Source: Microbispora amethystogenes
GTDB taxonomy: Bacteria; Actinomycetota; Actinomycetes; Streptosporangiales; Streptosporangiaceae
Direction of reading: 5' to 3'
DNA length: 64,000 nt
NCBI RefSeq assembly: GCF_016863015.1
Contig: NZ_BOOB01000015.1
Coordinates: forward strand, 1 to 64,000
In this document: piece after piece, positions 41,079 to 50,037 of the stretch
How the letters are laid out: every line of letters starts with the position of its first letter
Position numbering within the stretch: position 1 is the first letter of the stretch
Program-made: the position numbers and the translations under genes
The notes under the pieces: model-generated
Seen by the model: the letters and a program-made list of their open reading frames with translations, nothing else
The model's database searches: none
Told to the model about the DNA's origin: nothing

Positions 41079-42388
41079 CCGATACGAAAGGGGCCGGCCT
41101 GATGAACGGGAACGGCAGCACGGCGCCGGAGGAGTCCGCAGGGACGCTCCACGCGCGGCTCGAACTGACCGTGGGCGCGGTCGCCCACGGCGGCTGGTGC
41201 GTGGCCAGGCACGAGGGCCGGGTCGTGTTCGTCCGGCACGCGTTGCCGGGCGAGCGGGTCGTGGCCGAGGTCACCGAGGAGACCACCCGGTTCCTCCGGG
41301 CCGACGCGGTCGAGATCCTGGAGGCCTCACCGGACCGGGTCACGCCGCCCTGCCCGTTCGCCGGCCCCGGCCGGTGCGGTGGGTGCGACTGGCAGCACGC
41401 GTCGCTGGAGGCGCAGCGCCGGCTCAAGGCCGACGTCGTCGCCGAGCAGTTGCGGCGCCTGGCCGGGCTGGACCACAAGGTCGTGGTCGAGGAGGTGCCG
41501 GGGGCGCCGGACGGCCTCGGCTGGCGCACCCGCGTGCAGTTCGCCGTCGACCGGGACGGATCGGCCGGGCTGCGCAGGCACCGGTCGCACGAGATCGAGC
41601 ACATCACGGGCTGCCTCATCGCCCATCCCGCCGTCGAGGAGGCCGGGGCCGAACGGCTCGCCTGGCCCGGCGCCTCCTCGGTCGAGGTGGTGGCGGCCTC
41701 CGGCGGGGACCGGGCCGTGATCGTCGAGCCCCTGCCGCACCGCCGGGCGACGATCCCGGACGTGGACGCCGCGGTCCTCCTCGACGAGGGCAGGCGGGGG
41801 ACCCGCGCGCTGCGCGGCCGGGCCTCGCTGACCGAGCGGGTGGGGGAGCGGGACTACCGGGTCACCGCGAGCGGGTTCTGGCAGGTCCACCCCGGCGCGG
41901 CGGCCACGCTGCTCGGCGCGGTGCTCGACCTCGGCCGCCCCGAGCCGGGGGAGTGGGCCCTCGACCTCTACTGCGGGGCCGGCCTGTTCGCCGCCGGTCT
42001 CGCCGAGGCGGTCGGCCCGGAGGGCGCCGTGCTCGGCGTCGAGTCGGACCCGCAGGCCGTCCAGGACGCCCGGATCAACCTGCGCGACCTGCCGCAGGCG
42101 CAGGTCGAGCGGGGGAAGGTCGAGGAGGCCCTCGACCGGCTCGGCATCGAGCGGGCCGACCTGGTGGTCGCCGACCCGCCCCGCGCGGGGCTCGGCCGCC
42201 CGGTCGTCGACCGCGTCGCGCGCCTGGAGGCCCCGCGCGTCGTCTACGTCTCGTGCGACCCCGCCACCCTGGCGCGGGACATCGCCTGGTTCGCCCCGTA
42301 CGGCTACCGCCTGGAGGACCTGCGGGCCTTCGACCAGTATCCGATGACCCACCACGTGGAATGCGTGGCCCTGCTCGTCAGGGACTGA
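41075..42388 (+). CDS. TrmA/RumA-like RNA (uracil-5-)-methyltransferase
   Basis: 437 residues. A TRAM domain is at the N-terminus (LELTVGAVAHGGWCVARHEGRVVFVRHALPGE). A four-Cys iron-sulfur-type cluster follows (PPCPFAGPGRCGGCDWQHAS). The methyltransferase domain has WALDLYCGAGLFAAGLAEAVG (SAM site), ADLVVADPPRAGLG and the catalytic Cys in VVYVSCDPATLARDIAWF. It should methylate C5 of a uridine in rRNA or tRNA. The ATG overlaps the permease stop as ATGA, indicating coupled translation, as in the M. tuberculosis Rv2690c-Rv2689c pair; an ATG at 41102 is an alternative. Confidence 0.93.
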   Translation: MTDTKGAGLMNGNGSTAPEESAGTLHARLELTVGAVAHGGWCVARHEGRVVFVRHALPGERVVAEVTEETTRFLRADAVEILEASPDRVTPPCPFAGPGRCGGCDWQHASLEAQRRLKADVVAEQLRRLAGLDHKVVVEEVPGAPDGLGWRTRVQFAVDRDGSAGLRRHRSHEIEHITGCLIAHPAVEEAGAERLAWPGASSVEVVAASGGDRAVIVEPLPHRRATIPDVDAAVLLDEGRRGTRALRGRASLTERVGERDYRVTASGFWQVHPGAAATLLGAVLDLGRPEPGEWALDLYCGAGLFAAGLAEAVGPEGAVLGVESDPQAVQDARINLRDLPQAQVERGKVEEALDRLGIERADLVVADPPRAGLGRPVVDRVARLEAPRVVYVSCDPATLARDIAWFAPYGYRLEDLRAFDQYPMTHHVECVALLVRD

Positions 42389-42400
42389 TCCCGCACCGCC

Positions 42401-42988
42401 TCACGGGCCCGGGCGGGCCATGCCCCCGAGCAGGAGGTCGGCCAGCCTCCCGACCGCCACGGGCGCGCTCTCGGGCGAACCGGCGCGGAAGGAGGCGATG
42501 GCCCTCAGGCCGATCCGCACGTCCTCGACCGACAGCCCAGGACGGACGCCGCCCGCGCTCCGGGCGCGCTCGACGAGCTGCTCGAGCCCTCGGGCCTGGG
42601 CGCGGCGCTGCCCGGCGAAGGCGGCGCCCGCGGGGTGGGAACCGAGCAGCGCCTCGTTCAACCCGCGGAGCCGCACCTGGTGTTCGGCGAACCGGCGGAC
42701 GGTTCCGCGCAGCGCGCGCCAGGGGTCGGGGTCGTCCAGGGCCGCACGCATCTGCGCACGGCACGCCGTCACCTGCTCGGCGAGCACGGCGCGGACGAGG
42801 TCCTGTCGTGACGGGAAGTGCCGGTAGACGGTCGCGACGCCCAGGCCGGCACGCCGTGCGATCTCGTGCACGGGCAGGTCGAGCCCGTCCGCGGCGAAGG
42901 CGGCACGGGCGACCGCCAGGATGTGCCGCCGGTTGCGCTCCGCGTCCGTCCGTGGTTTCCGAGTCAATGTCGTCCGCGCCCCTCTCAC
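42401..42988 (-). CDS. TetR-family repressor
   Basis: About 195 residues. The N-terminal helix-turn-helix reads RRHILAVARAAFAADGLDLPVHEIARRAGLGVATVYRHFPSRQDLV, and the C-terminal ligand domain ends VEDVRIGLRAIASFRAGSP. Alternative starts are GTG at 42988 and TTG at 42967 (which has GAGAGGGG about 11 nt before it). It is divergent from the quinone-oxidoreductase-like gene, with an 81-bp gap that contains two copies of a 13-bp repeat, so it probably represses that gene and itself in response to a small electrophile or aromatic. Confidence 0.87.
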   Translation of the reverse strand: MRGARTTLTRKPRTDAERNRRHILAVARAAFAADGLDLPVHEIARRAGLGVATVYRHFPSRQDLVRAVLAEQVTACRAQMRAALDDPDPWRALRGTVRRFAEHQVRLRGLNEALLGSHPAGAAFAGQRRAQARGLEQLVERARSAGGVRPGLSVEDVRIGLRAIASFRAGSPESAPVAVGRLADLLLGGMARPGP

Positions 42989-42996
42989 TTCCGGCG

Positions 42997-43057
42997 ATCC
43001 GAGACAGCCGCTCCCGTTTGCCCGCCTACGGTGGTCGACGGCCAATCGGAGACAACC
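42997..43057. promoter_or_regulatory. Twin 13-bp repeats in the TetR/oxidoreductase divergent promoter
   Basis: ATCCGAGACAGCC (42997-43009) and ATCGGAGACAACC (43045-43057) match at 11 of 13 positions and are 48 bp apart, one near each gene start. They may be TetR binding half-sites or shared promoter elements. Confidence 0.4.
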
Positions 43058-43069
43058 GGATAGGTGGAC

Positions 43070-44074
43070 ATGTTGCCAAATGCGGAAATGCGCGCAGTGC
43101 GGTTCGACCGGTTCGGTCCCCCCGAGGTTCTCACCGTCGGGGGATCTCCCGCACCTCACGCGGGTCCCGGCGAGGTGCGCATCGCGGTGAGGGCCGCCGG
43201 GGTCTCACCGGTCGACCTCGCGCTGCGCGCCGGCACGTCGCCGTCGAGCGGACGACTTCCCCTGCCGCACATCCCCGGAGTCGACGCCGCCGGAGTGATC
43301 GACGAGGTGGGCGCGGACGTCACCGGGTTCGCCGCCGGGGACGAGGTCTTCGGCGCCGTCGACGTCTCACGGCTCGGCGGCGCCGCCGCCGAGTTCGCCG
43401 TGCTGGCCTTCTGGGCCGCGAAGCCGCCCTCGATGTCCTGGGAGGAGGCCGGCGCCGCCGGCACGAGCGTCGAGACCGCCACCCGGGCGCTCGACCGACT
43501 CGGCGTACGCGCGGGCACGACGCTGCTGGTCGACGGCGCCTCCGGCGGAGTCGGCAGCGTCGCCGTCCAACTCGCGGCCGCCCGCGGCGCCCGTGTGATC
43601 GGCACGGGCCGTCCGGACAGCCACGCCTTCATCGCCGCGCTCGGCGCGGTCCCGATCGCCTATGGGCCCGGGCTGGCCGAGCGCGTCCGGCCTCTCGTGG
43701 CCGGAGGGATCGATCTCGCGCTGGACGTCGCCGGGGCCGGCTCGCTCCGTGAACTCGTCACGATCACCGGTGCGCCGGAGTCGGTCCTCACCATCGCGGA
43801 CTTCAGCGGCCCGCGGCTCGGAGTCGGCGTCTCCCGCGGTGAGCTCGGCGGGGAGCCGGACGGGCGGCACGGTCTCCCCCTCGCAGCCGCGCTGTCGGCG
43901 GAGGGGCGCTTCCGCGTTCCCGTGCGGGCGGTGTTCCCCATGGACCGGGCGGCCGAGGCGCACGCGGCCGCCGCGCGAGGGCCACAACGGGGCAAGGTCG
44001 TCCTCGCGGCTCCTCCCGCTCACGGCTCGGGGCGGCGGCCCTCCAGCGAGCCGAGGACGCGGGGGCGGGGATAA
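43070..44074 (+). CDS. NADP-dependent quinone-oxidoreductase-like (MDR) protein
   Basis: About 334 residues of the zinc-independent medium-chain reductase family. It begins RFDRFGPPEVLTVG, then VDAAGVIDEVGADVTGFAAGDEVFG, and the NADP-binding Gly-rich turn VDGASGGVGSVAVQLAAARGARVIGTG. There are no catalytic zinc ligands, as expected for QOR-type members. It should reduce quinones or enones with NADPH. GTG at 43064 and ATG at 43088 are alternative starts. It is divergent from the TetR gene, which likely represses it. The LLM oxidoreductase follows after seven bases. Confidence 0.9.
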   Translation: MLPNAEMRAVRFDRFGPPEVLTVGGSPAPHAGPGEVRIAVRAAGVSPVDLALRAGTSPSSGRLPLPHIPGVDAAGVIDEVGADVTGFAAGDEVFGAVDVSRLGGAAAEFAVLAFWAAKPPSMSWEEAGAAGTSVETATRALDRLGVRAGTTLLVDGASGGVGSVAVQLAAARGARVIGTGRPDSHAFIAALGAVPIAYGPGLAERVRPLVAGGIDLALDVAGAGSLRELVTITGAPESVLTIADFSGPRLGVGVSRGELGGEPDGRHGLPLAAALSAEGRFRVPVRAVFPMDRAAEAHAAAARGPQRGKVVLAAPPAHGSGRRPSSEPRTRGRG

Positions 44075-44081
44075 TGGACGG

Positions 44082-44999
44082 ATGAAATTGAGGATCTTCA
44101 CCGAGCCGCAGCAGGGCGCGACCTACGACGACCTGCTCCGGGTGGCGCAGACGGCCGAACGCCTCGGGTTCGACGCCTTCTTCCGGTCTGACCACTATCT
44201 GCGGATGGGGGACGGCGACCCGGGGCCCGGTCCCACCGACGCCTGGATCACCCTGGCCGGGCTCGCCAGGGAGACCTCGCGCATCCGGCTGGGCACGCTG
44301 GTGACCGCCGGGACGTTCCGGCTGCCCGGCCCGCTCGCGATCAGCGTCGCCCAGGTGGACCAGATGAGCGGCGGGCGCGTCGAGCTGGGCCTCGGCACCG
44401 GCTGGTTCGAGGAGGAGCACACGGCGTACGGCATCCCGTTCCCTCCGCTGGGTGAGCGGTTCGAGCGCTTCGAGGAGCAGTTGGAGATCGTCACCGGGCT
44501 GTGGGCGGCGGCGAAGCCGTTCTCCTTCGACGGCGCGCACTACCGGCTGGCGGACTCGCCCGGCCTGCCGAAGCCGGCGCAGCGGCCCAGGCCGCCCCTG
44601 ATCATCGGCGGCGGGGGAGCCAAGCGGACCCCGCGGCTGGTCGCGCGGTTCGCCGACGAGTACAACGTGCCGTTCCTCCTGCCCGAGGACACCGCCGCGG
44701 CCTTCGACCGGGTCAGGGCGGCGTGCGAGGAGGCGGGGCGGCAGACCGTCCTGCTGTCGGCGGCGCAGATCGCCTGCGTGGGCCGGGACGAGGCGGAGAT
44801 CGCCCGGCGGGCCGCCGCCGTCGGCCGGGAGGTCGACGAGCTGCGGGTCAACGGCCTGGCCGGCACCCCGCAGGAGGTGGTCGAGAAGATCGGCCGGTTC
44901 GCCGAGATGGGCGCGGAGCGGCTCTACCTCCAGATCCTCGATCTGGACGACCTGGAGCACCTGGAACTGATCGCGGCCGAGGTGCTGCCGCAGGTGTGA
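44082..44999 (+). CDS. LLM-class F420-dependent oxidoreductase
   Basis: 305-residue luciferase-like monooxygenase fold. The typical blocks are TYDDLLRVAQTAERLGFDAFFRSDHYL, SRIRLGTLVTAGTFRLPGPLAI, VDQMSGGRVELGLGTGWFEEEH and PPLIIGGGGAKRTPRLVARFADEYN. The proteins of this class use F420 in actinomycetes to oxidise or reduce diverse substrates; the actual reaction is unknown. The short gap of seven bases after the MDR gene suggests one transcript, so the pair may share a detoxifying or redox role under the TetR regulator. Confidence 0.88.
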   Translation: MKLRIFTEPQQGATYDDLLRVAQTAERLGFDAFFRSDHYLRMGDGDPGPGPTDAWITLAGLARETSRIRLGTLVTAGTFRLPGPLAISVAQVDQMSGGRVELGLGTGWFEEEHTAYGIPFPPLGERFERFEEQLEIVTGLWAAAKPFSFDGAHYRLADSPGLPKPAQRPRPPLIIGGGGAKRTPRLVARFADEYNVPFLLPEDTAAAFDRVRAACEEAGRQTVLLSAAQIACVGRDEAEIARRAAAVGREVDELRVNGLAGTPQEVVEKIGRFAEMGAERLYLQILDLDDLEHLELIAAEVLPQV

Positions 45000-45044
45000 A
45001 AAGCCGGTAGCCGGTGAAAGGGGGCATCCGGCACACTTTGCCGG

Positions 45045-46634
45045 GTGCTCCTGACGATCACGACGACCCTGCGCCCCGCGACGGACCTCGGTTATCTCCT
45101 GCACAAGCATCCCGGCCGGGTGCAGGAGTTCGGGCAGTCGTTCGGCACCGCGCGGGTCTTCTACCCCGAGGCGGACGGGGACCGGTGCACGGCGGCGCTG
45201 CTGCTGGAGGTCGACCCCGTCCGGCTGGCCCGCTCCCGGGGCACGTCCTCGCCCGACTTCTCGCTGAGCCAGTACGTCAACGACCGGCCGTACGCCGCAT
45301 CGTCACTGCTGGCGTCGGCGCTCGCCGACGTGTTCCGCACGGCGCGGACCGGGCGGTGCGCCTCTCGCCAGGACCTCGCCGACTCGGCGATCCCGCTGGA
45401 GATCACGCTGCCCGCCCTGCCGTGCCGGGGAGGGGCCGATCTCGCGCACCGGCTGTTCGCGCCGCTGGGCTGGGAGGTCGGCGCCGAGGCCGTGCCGCTG
45501 GACCCCGGCTTCCCCGAGTGGGGCGACTCCCGGTACGTGCGGCTCGCGCTGCGCGGGAACGTGCGCCTGGCCGACGCGCTCAACCACCTGTACGTCCTGC
45601 TCCCGGTGCTCGACGACGCCAAGCACTACTGGCTGGCGGGCGACGAGGTCGACAAGCTCGTCCGCGCGGGGGAGGGCTGGCTGGCCGGCCATCCGGACAA
45701 GGGGCTGATCACCCGCCGCTACCTCGGCCGGAGGTGGGCGCTCACCCGCACCGCCTTCGCGCGTCTCGCCGAGCTCGGCGACGACGTGGAGGAGAGCCTG
45801 GACCCGCCGGTGGAGGAGGAGCCGGGTGTCGAGACCCCCGCCCCCGCCGCACCCGACGCCGGAGCCGGGCAGGCCGAGCCCGGCGTTCCCGAGCCCGGTG
45901 TTTCTGAGCCCGGCAGCCACACGCCCGGCGCCGCCACGCTCCAGGACGACGAGCCTGTCTCCGGCGACGAGCCTGGTGACGGGCCCGGTGACGGGCCCGG
46001 GGAGGCGCCCGGTGAGGCGCGGGTGCCGCTGAACACCCTGCGCCGGGACGCGGTCGCCGCGGTGCTGACGGAGATCGGCGCGCGCTCGGTGATCGACCTG
46101 GGCTGCGGCTCGGGACAGCTGCTCGGCGTCCTGCTGCGGGATCCCGCCCTCACCCGGGTGACCGGCATGGACGTGTCGGCCCGCGCGCTCGCGCTGGCCA
46201 AGCGCCGCCTGCGCGCCGACCGGATGCCGGACGCCGTGCGCGCCCGCCTCACCCTCTTCCAGGGCTCGCTGACGTACACCGACGCGCGCCTGGCCGGGTA
46301 CGACGCCGCGGTGCTGATGGAGGTCGTCGAGCACGTGGACCCGCCGCGGCTGCCCGCCCTCGAACGGGTGGTCTTCGGCACCGCCAGGCCGTCCCATGTG
46401 ATCGTGACGACGCCGAACGTGGAGCACAACGTGCGGTACGAGTTCCTCGCGGGGGACCGGCGCCACCCCGACCACCGGTTCGAGTGGACCCGCGCGGAGT
46501 TCGCGCGGTGGGTCGAGGGCGTCTGCGCGGCGTACGGATACACGGCCGATCTGCGGCCGGTCGGCGAGGACGACCCCGAGGTGGGCCCGCCGACCCAGAT
46601 GGCGGTCTTCGGCAGGAAGGAGGAGCGGCCGTGA
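45045..46634 (+). CDS. hen1: Bacterial Hen1, RNA 3'-terminal ribose 2'-O-methyltransferase
   Basis: 529 residues. The N-terminal 260 residues are the bacterial Hen1 ligase-activating domain (LLTITTTLRPATDLGYLLHKHPGRVQ, AKHYWLAGDEVDKLVRAGEGWL, LITRRYLGRRWALTRTAFARL). A Pro/Glu/Gly/Asp-rich linker with repeats of the type GDGPGDGPGE follows. The C-terminal methyltransferase has VIDLGCGSGQLLGVL (SAM) and MEVVEHVDPPRLPALERVVFG, where the Glu and His ligands bind the Mn2+ needed for 2'-O-methylation. Hen1 marks the repaired RNA end so it cannot be cut again. Its stop overlaps the Pnkp start, so the two are coupled. Confidence 0.94.
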   Translation: MLLTITTTLRPATDLGYLLHKHPGRVQEFGQSFGTARVFYPEADGDRCTAALLLEVDPVRLARSRGTSSPDFSLSQYVNDRPYAASSLLASALADVFRTARTGRCASRQDLADSAIPLEITLPALPCRGGADLAHRLFAPLGWEVGAEAVPLDPGFPEWGDSRYVRLALRGNVRLADALNHLYVLLPVLDDAKHYWLAGDEVDKLVRAGEGWLAGHPDKGLITRRYLGRRWALTRTAFARLAELGDDVEESLDPPVEEEPGVETPAPAAPDAGAGQAEPGVPEPGVSEPGSHTPGAATLQDDEPVSGDEPGDGPGDGPGEAPGEARVPLNTLRRDAVAAVLTEIGARSVIDLGCGSGQLLGVLLRDPALTRVTGMDVSARALALAKRRLRADRMPDAVRARLTLFQGSLTYTDARLAGYDAAVLMEVVEHVDPPRLPALERVVFGTARPSHVIVTTPNVEHNVRYEFLAGDRRHPDHRFEWTRAEFARWVEGVCAAYGYTADLRPVGEDDPEVGPPTQMAVFGRKEERP

Positions 46635-49183
46635 CGGAAGTCAGCGTTCCGGAGTCGTCGCTGGTGGTGCTGGTGGGCGTGTCCGGCAGCGGCAAGTCGA
46701 CGTTCGCCGCCCGGCACTTCGCGCCCACCCAGGTCATCTCCTCCGACTTCTGCCGTGGCCTCGTCTCCGACGACGAGAACGACCAGACGGCGACGTCCGA
46801 GGCGTTCGACCTGCTCCACCACATCGTGGGCGTCCGCCTGCGGCGCGGCCTGCTCACGGTGGTCGACGCGACCAACGTGCAGTGGGAGGCGCGCAGGAAG
46901 CTGATCGAGCTGGCCAGGGCGCACGACGTGCTCGCCGACGCGATCGTGCTGGACGTGCCCGAGGAGGTGGCCCGCGCCCGCAACGCGGCCCGCCCCGACC
47001 GGGCCTTCGGGCCGCACGTCATCACGCGGCAGAGCAGGGAGCTGCGCCGGTCGCTCGGCAAGATCTCCAGGGACGGCTTCCGCCGGGTGCACGTCCTGCG
47101 TGGAGACGAGATCGGCGACGTGACCGTCACGTACGAGAAGGCGTGGACCGACAGGACCCACCTCACCGGGCCGTTCGACATCATCGGCGACGTGCACGGC
47201 TGCCGGGCGGAGCTGGAGTTGCTGCTGACCACGCTCGGCTGGGAGGTCGGGCCGGAGGGCGCCGTCCACCCCGAGGGCCGTACGGCGGTCTTCGTGGGCG
47301 ACCTCGTCGACCGCGGCCCCGACACGCCCGGGGTGCTGCGGCTGGTCATGGGCATGGTCGCGGCGGGCACCGCGCTGTGCGTGTGCGGCAACCACGAGGC
47401 AAAGCTGGTGCGGGCCCTGGACGGCCGCAAGGTGCGGGTCGCGCACGGACTGGAGCGGTCGCTGGAGCAGCTCGACGCCGAGCCCGCGGAGTTCCGCGTG
47501 GCGGCCCGCACCTTCATGGACGGCCTGATCAGCCACTACCGCCTCGACGGGGGCAGGCTGGTCGTCGCGCACGCCGGGCTCAAGGAGGCCTTCCACGGGC
47601 GGGCCTCCGCACGGGTGCGGTCGTTCGCCCTGTACGGCGACACGACCGGGGAGACCGACGAGTACGGCCTGCCGGTGCGCTACCCCTGGGCGGACGACTA
47701 CCGGGGACGCGCGATGGTCGTCTACGGCCACACCCCGGTGCCCGAGCCGGAGTGGGTCAACAACACGATCTGCCTCGACACCGGCGCCGTCTTCGGCGGG
47801 CGGCTGACCGCGCTGCGCTACCCGGAGAGGGAACTGGTGTCCGTTCCGGCCGAGAAGGTCTGGTACGAGCCCGTACGCCCGCTCACCGCGCGGACGCCCG
47901 CCCGCGACCCGGGCGTGCTCGACATCGGCGACGTGGACGGCACCCGTTTCGTGGAGACGCGGTTCGGCGGCCGGATCAGGATCGCGGAGGAGAACTCCCG
48001 CGCCGCGCTGGAGATCATGAGCCGGTTCGCCGTGGACCCGCGGTGGCTGGTCTACCTTCCGCCGACGATGGCGCCGCCGGAGACCTCCGCGCTGGACGGC
48101 TACCTGGAGCACCCGGCCGAGGCGTTCGAGGAGTTCGCCCGCGCGGGCGTCTCCCGGGTCGTGTGCGAGGAGAAGCACATGGGCTCGCGGGCGATCGCCG
48201 TGCTGGCGCGGACCCCGGAGGCGGCGGCGCGCCGCTTCGGCGTCGCCGACGGCACGGCGGGCAGCGTCTACACCCGCACCGGCAGGCCGTTCTTCGACGC
48301 GCGCATGCCGGAGCTGGTGGACCGGCTGCGCGAGGCGTGCGCGCCGCTGTGGGAGGCGCTGGAGACCGACTGGGTGGCGCTCGACTGCGAGCTGCTGCCC
48401 TGGTCGGCCAAGGCCGAGGGGCTGATCCGCGACCAGTACGCCTCGGTGGGGGCGGCCGCGCGGGCGTCGCTGCCCGCGGCGGTCGCGATGCTTGAGACGG
48501 CGGCGGAACGTGGCCTGGATGTAGGCGCTCTGCTCGACCGCACCCGCCGCCGCGCTCACAACGCTGCCCTGTTCCGCGACGCCTATGCGCGTTACTGCTG
48601 GCCGGTCTCGGGTCTCGACGGCGTACGGCTCGCACCGTTCCAGATCCTCGCCTGCGAGGGCAGGGCGACGGCGGTGGACGAGCCGCACGAGTGGCACCTG
48701 AAAACCCTCGGCCTGATCGACTCCCCGCTCGTCACCGCGACCCGCCACCGGTTCGTCGACCTCGGCGTACCGGGGGAGCGCGAGGCGGCCGTGGCGTGGT
48801 GGACGGACCTGACCGAGACCGGGGGCGAGGGCATGGTGGTAAAGCCCGCCTCGTTCACCCCCGTCCCGGTGACCCAGGTGTCTTCGGGCGGGGTCCGGGA
48901 GGCCGGCGCCCCGGACGCGCCGCGGCCGGTGAGGGCGCAGCCGGGCGTGAAGGTGCGCGGCCGGGAGTATCTGCGGATCATCTACGGCCCCGACTACACC
49001 GAGTCGCTCGATCTGCTGCGCCGCAGGTTCACCGGGAGGAAGCGCTCACTGGCGCTGCGGGAGCACGCGCTCGGGCCGGAGGCGCTGGCGCGCCTCGCGG
49101 AGGGGGAGCCGCTCTGGCGGATCCACGAGGCGGTCTTCGCCGTGCTCGCCCTCGAGTCGGAGCCGGTCGACCCCCGTCTGTGA
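46631..49183 (+). CDS. pnkp: Polynucleotide kinase-phosphatase/ligase-domain RNA repair protein (Pnkp)
   Basis: 850 residues with three catalytic modules. The kinase P-loop is VGVSGSGKSTFAARHF near residue 20. The metallophosphoesterase has IIGDVHGCRAEL near 186, GDLVDRGPDTPGV near 224 and CGNHEAKLV near 255. The C-terminal adenylyltransferase (ligase) has CEEKHMGSRAIAVL with the nucleotidyl Lys near residue 515. In Pnkp-Hen1 complexes, ends made by ribotoxins are healed, 2'-O-methylated and sealed. The start is GTG, overlapping the Hen1 stop (GTGA), with AAGGAGGAG upstream. The gene is convergent with a TetR gene. Confidence 0.94.
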   Translation: MTEVSVPESSLVVLVGVSGSGKSTFAARHFAPTQVISSDFCRGLVSDDENDQTATSEAFDLLHHIVGVRLRRGLLTVVDATNVQWEARRKLIELARAHDVLADAIVLDVPEEVARARNAARPDRAFGPHVITRQSRELRRSLGKISRDGFRRVHVLRGDEIGDVTVTYEKAWTDRTHLTGPFDIIGDVHGCRAELELLLTTLGWEVGPEGAVHPEGRTAVFVGDLVDRGPDTPGVLRLVMGMVAAGTALCVCGNHEAKLVRALDGRKVRVAHGLERSLEQLDAEPAEFRVAARTFMDGLISHYRLDGGRLVVAHAGLKEAFHGRASARVRSFALYGDTTGETDEYGLPVRYPWADDYRGRAMVVYGHTPVPEPEWVNNTICLDTGAVFGGRLTALRYPERELVSVPAEKVWYEPVRPLTARTPARDPGVLDIGDVDGTRFVETRFGGRIRIAEENSRAALEIMSRFAVDPRWLVYLPPTMAPPETSALDGYLEHPAEAFEEFARAGVSRVVCEEKHMGSRAIAVLARTPEAAARRFGVADGTAGSVYTRTGRPFFDARMPELVDRLREACAPLWEALETDWVALDCELLPWSAKAEGLIRDQYASVGAAARASLPAAVAMLETAAERGLDVGALLDRTRRRAHNAALFRDAYARYCWPVSGLDGVRLAPFQILACEGRATAVDEPHEWHLKTLGLIDSPLVTATRHRFVDLGVPGEREAAVAWWTDLTETGGEGMVVKPASFTPVPVTQVSSGGVREAGAPDAPRPVRAQPGVKVRGREYLRIIYGPDYTESLDLLRRRFTGRKRSLALREHALGPEALARLAEGEPLWRIHEAVFAVLALESEPVDPRL

Positions 49184-49376
49184 GACCGGACAGCCCCCGG
49201 GTCCCGGACCACGGTCTCGGCCCACACGGCCAGGACCGGCAGCACGATCCCGGCGCCGATCATGCCCGCACCAGGGACCGGACGTGCTGCTCCCCACCGT
49301 ACGCGGAGGGCGTCCTCCTGGCTGCCAAGGGCGCGGGGCGACCGACCTCGGGCTTCCCGAGGCTCGGCGGCGGGGC

Positions 49377-49949
49377 TCAGTCCGTGAAGCGGGCCAGGAA
49401 CAGCCCGAGCCTGAGCTCGTGGTGCTCGCGCGGCAGCCGCCCGCCGCGCATGAGGGTCACCAGGCCGTGCAGGCCCGCCCAGAAGGTCTCGGTCAGCGCG
49501 CCCAGGCTGTCGCCGCCCGAGTAGGGGCGGACGGCCTCGGCCAGCTCGCCGAAGGCCGCCTGCAGGGCGGGCGGCGCCTCGGGGGTGGCGAACGGCAGCG
49601 GGACGATCTGGTTGAACATCACGTCGTAGAGGGCCGGGTGCCGGTCGGCGAAGGCCATGTAGGCCGCGCTGACGCCGGCGATGGCGCGGCGGGCGTCCGG
49701 CGCCGCGGTCCTGGCCGCGCGCAGGTCCACGGCCAGGTCGGCGCAGCCCTCCACGGCGACGGCCGCCATGATCGCTTCCTTGCCCTTGAAGTGGCTGTAG
49801 AGCACCGGCTGGCTGTACTCGACGCGCTCGGCCAGCCGCCGGGTCGTGACCGCTTCCCAGCCCTCGGCCTCGGCCAGCTCCCGGGCCGCCGTAATGATCA
49901 GCTTCTCCCGCTGAGCGCGCTCACGCTCCCTGCGTGACTGGATCGACAT
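49377..49949 (-). CDS. TetR-family repressor
   Basis: 190 residues. Basic N-terminus and HTH: LIITAARELAEAEGWEAVTTRRLAERVEYSQPVLYSHFKGKEAIMAAV. The C-terminal domain is of the common TetR_C type (FADRHPALYDVMFNQIVPLPF). It is divergent from the DUF4267 gene with 88 bp between starts, and that gap holds three copies of a CTAGC-based palindrome, so it is likely autoregulated and represses the membrane protein gene. Confidence 0.9.
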   Translation of the reverse strand: MSIQSRRERERAQREKLIITAARELAEAEGWEAVTTRRLAERVEYSQPVLYSHFKGKEAIMAAVAVEGCADLAVDLRAARTAAPDARRAIAGVSAAYMAFADRHPALYDVMFNQIVPLPFATPEAPPALQAAFGELAEAVRPYSGGDSLGALTETFWAGLHGLVTLMRGGRLPREHHELRLGLFLARFTD

Positions 49950-49958
49950 GCCTGAACC

Positions 49959-50021
49959 CTAGCAGTGCTAGCGTTTAGGGCATTGCTCTGCTAGCGTCAT
50001 TATTATTCCTAGCGCTGCTAG
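49959..50021. promoter_or_regulatory. TetR operator array built on CTAGC...GCTAG palindromes
   Basis: CTAGCAGTGCTAG (49959-49971) and CTAGCGCTGCTAG (50009-50021) are 13-bp near-identical palindromes, and a partial third copy (GCTCTGCTAGC near 49985-49995) lies between them. They fill the 88-bp divergent promoter of the TetR and DUF4267 genes, where a TetR dimer would block both. Confidence 0.65.
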
Positions 50022-50037
50022 TTCTCGGAGAGAAGAC

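Noticed and set aside
38633-42388. 1251-codon frame spanning the APC permease and TrmA-like genes
   Set aside because: Its first 840 codons are a low-complexity shadow of the permease; the true methyltransferase starts at 41075, where it overlaps the permease stop.
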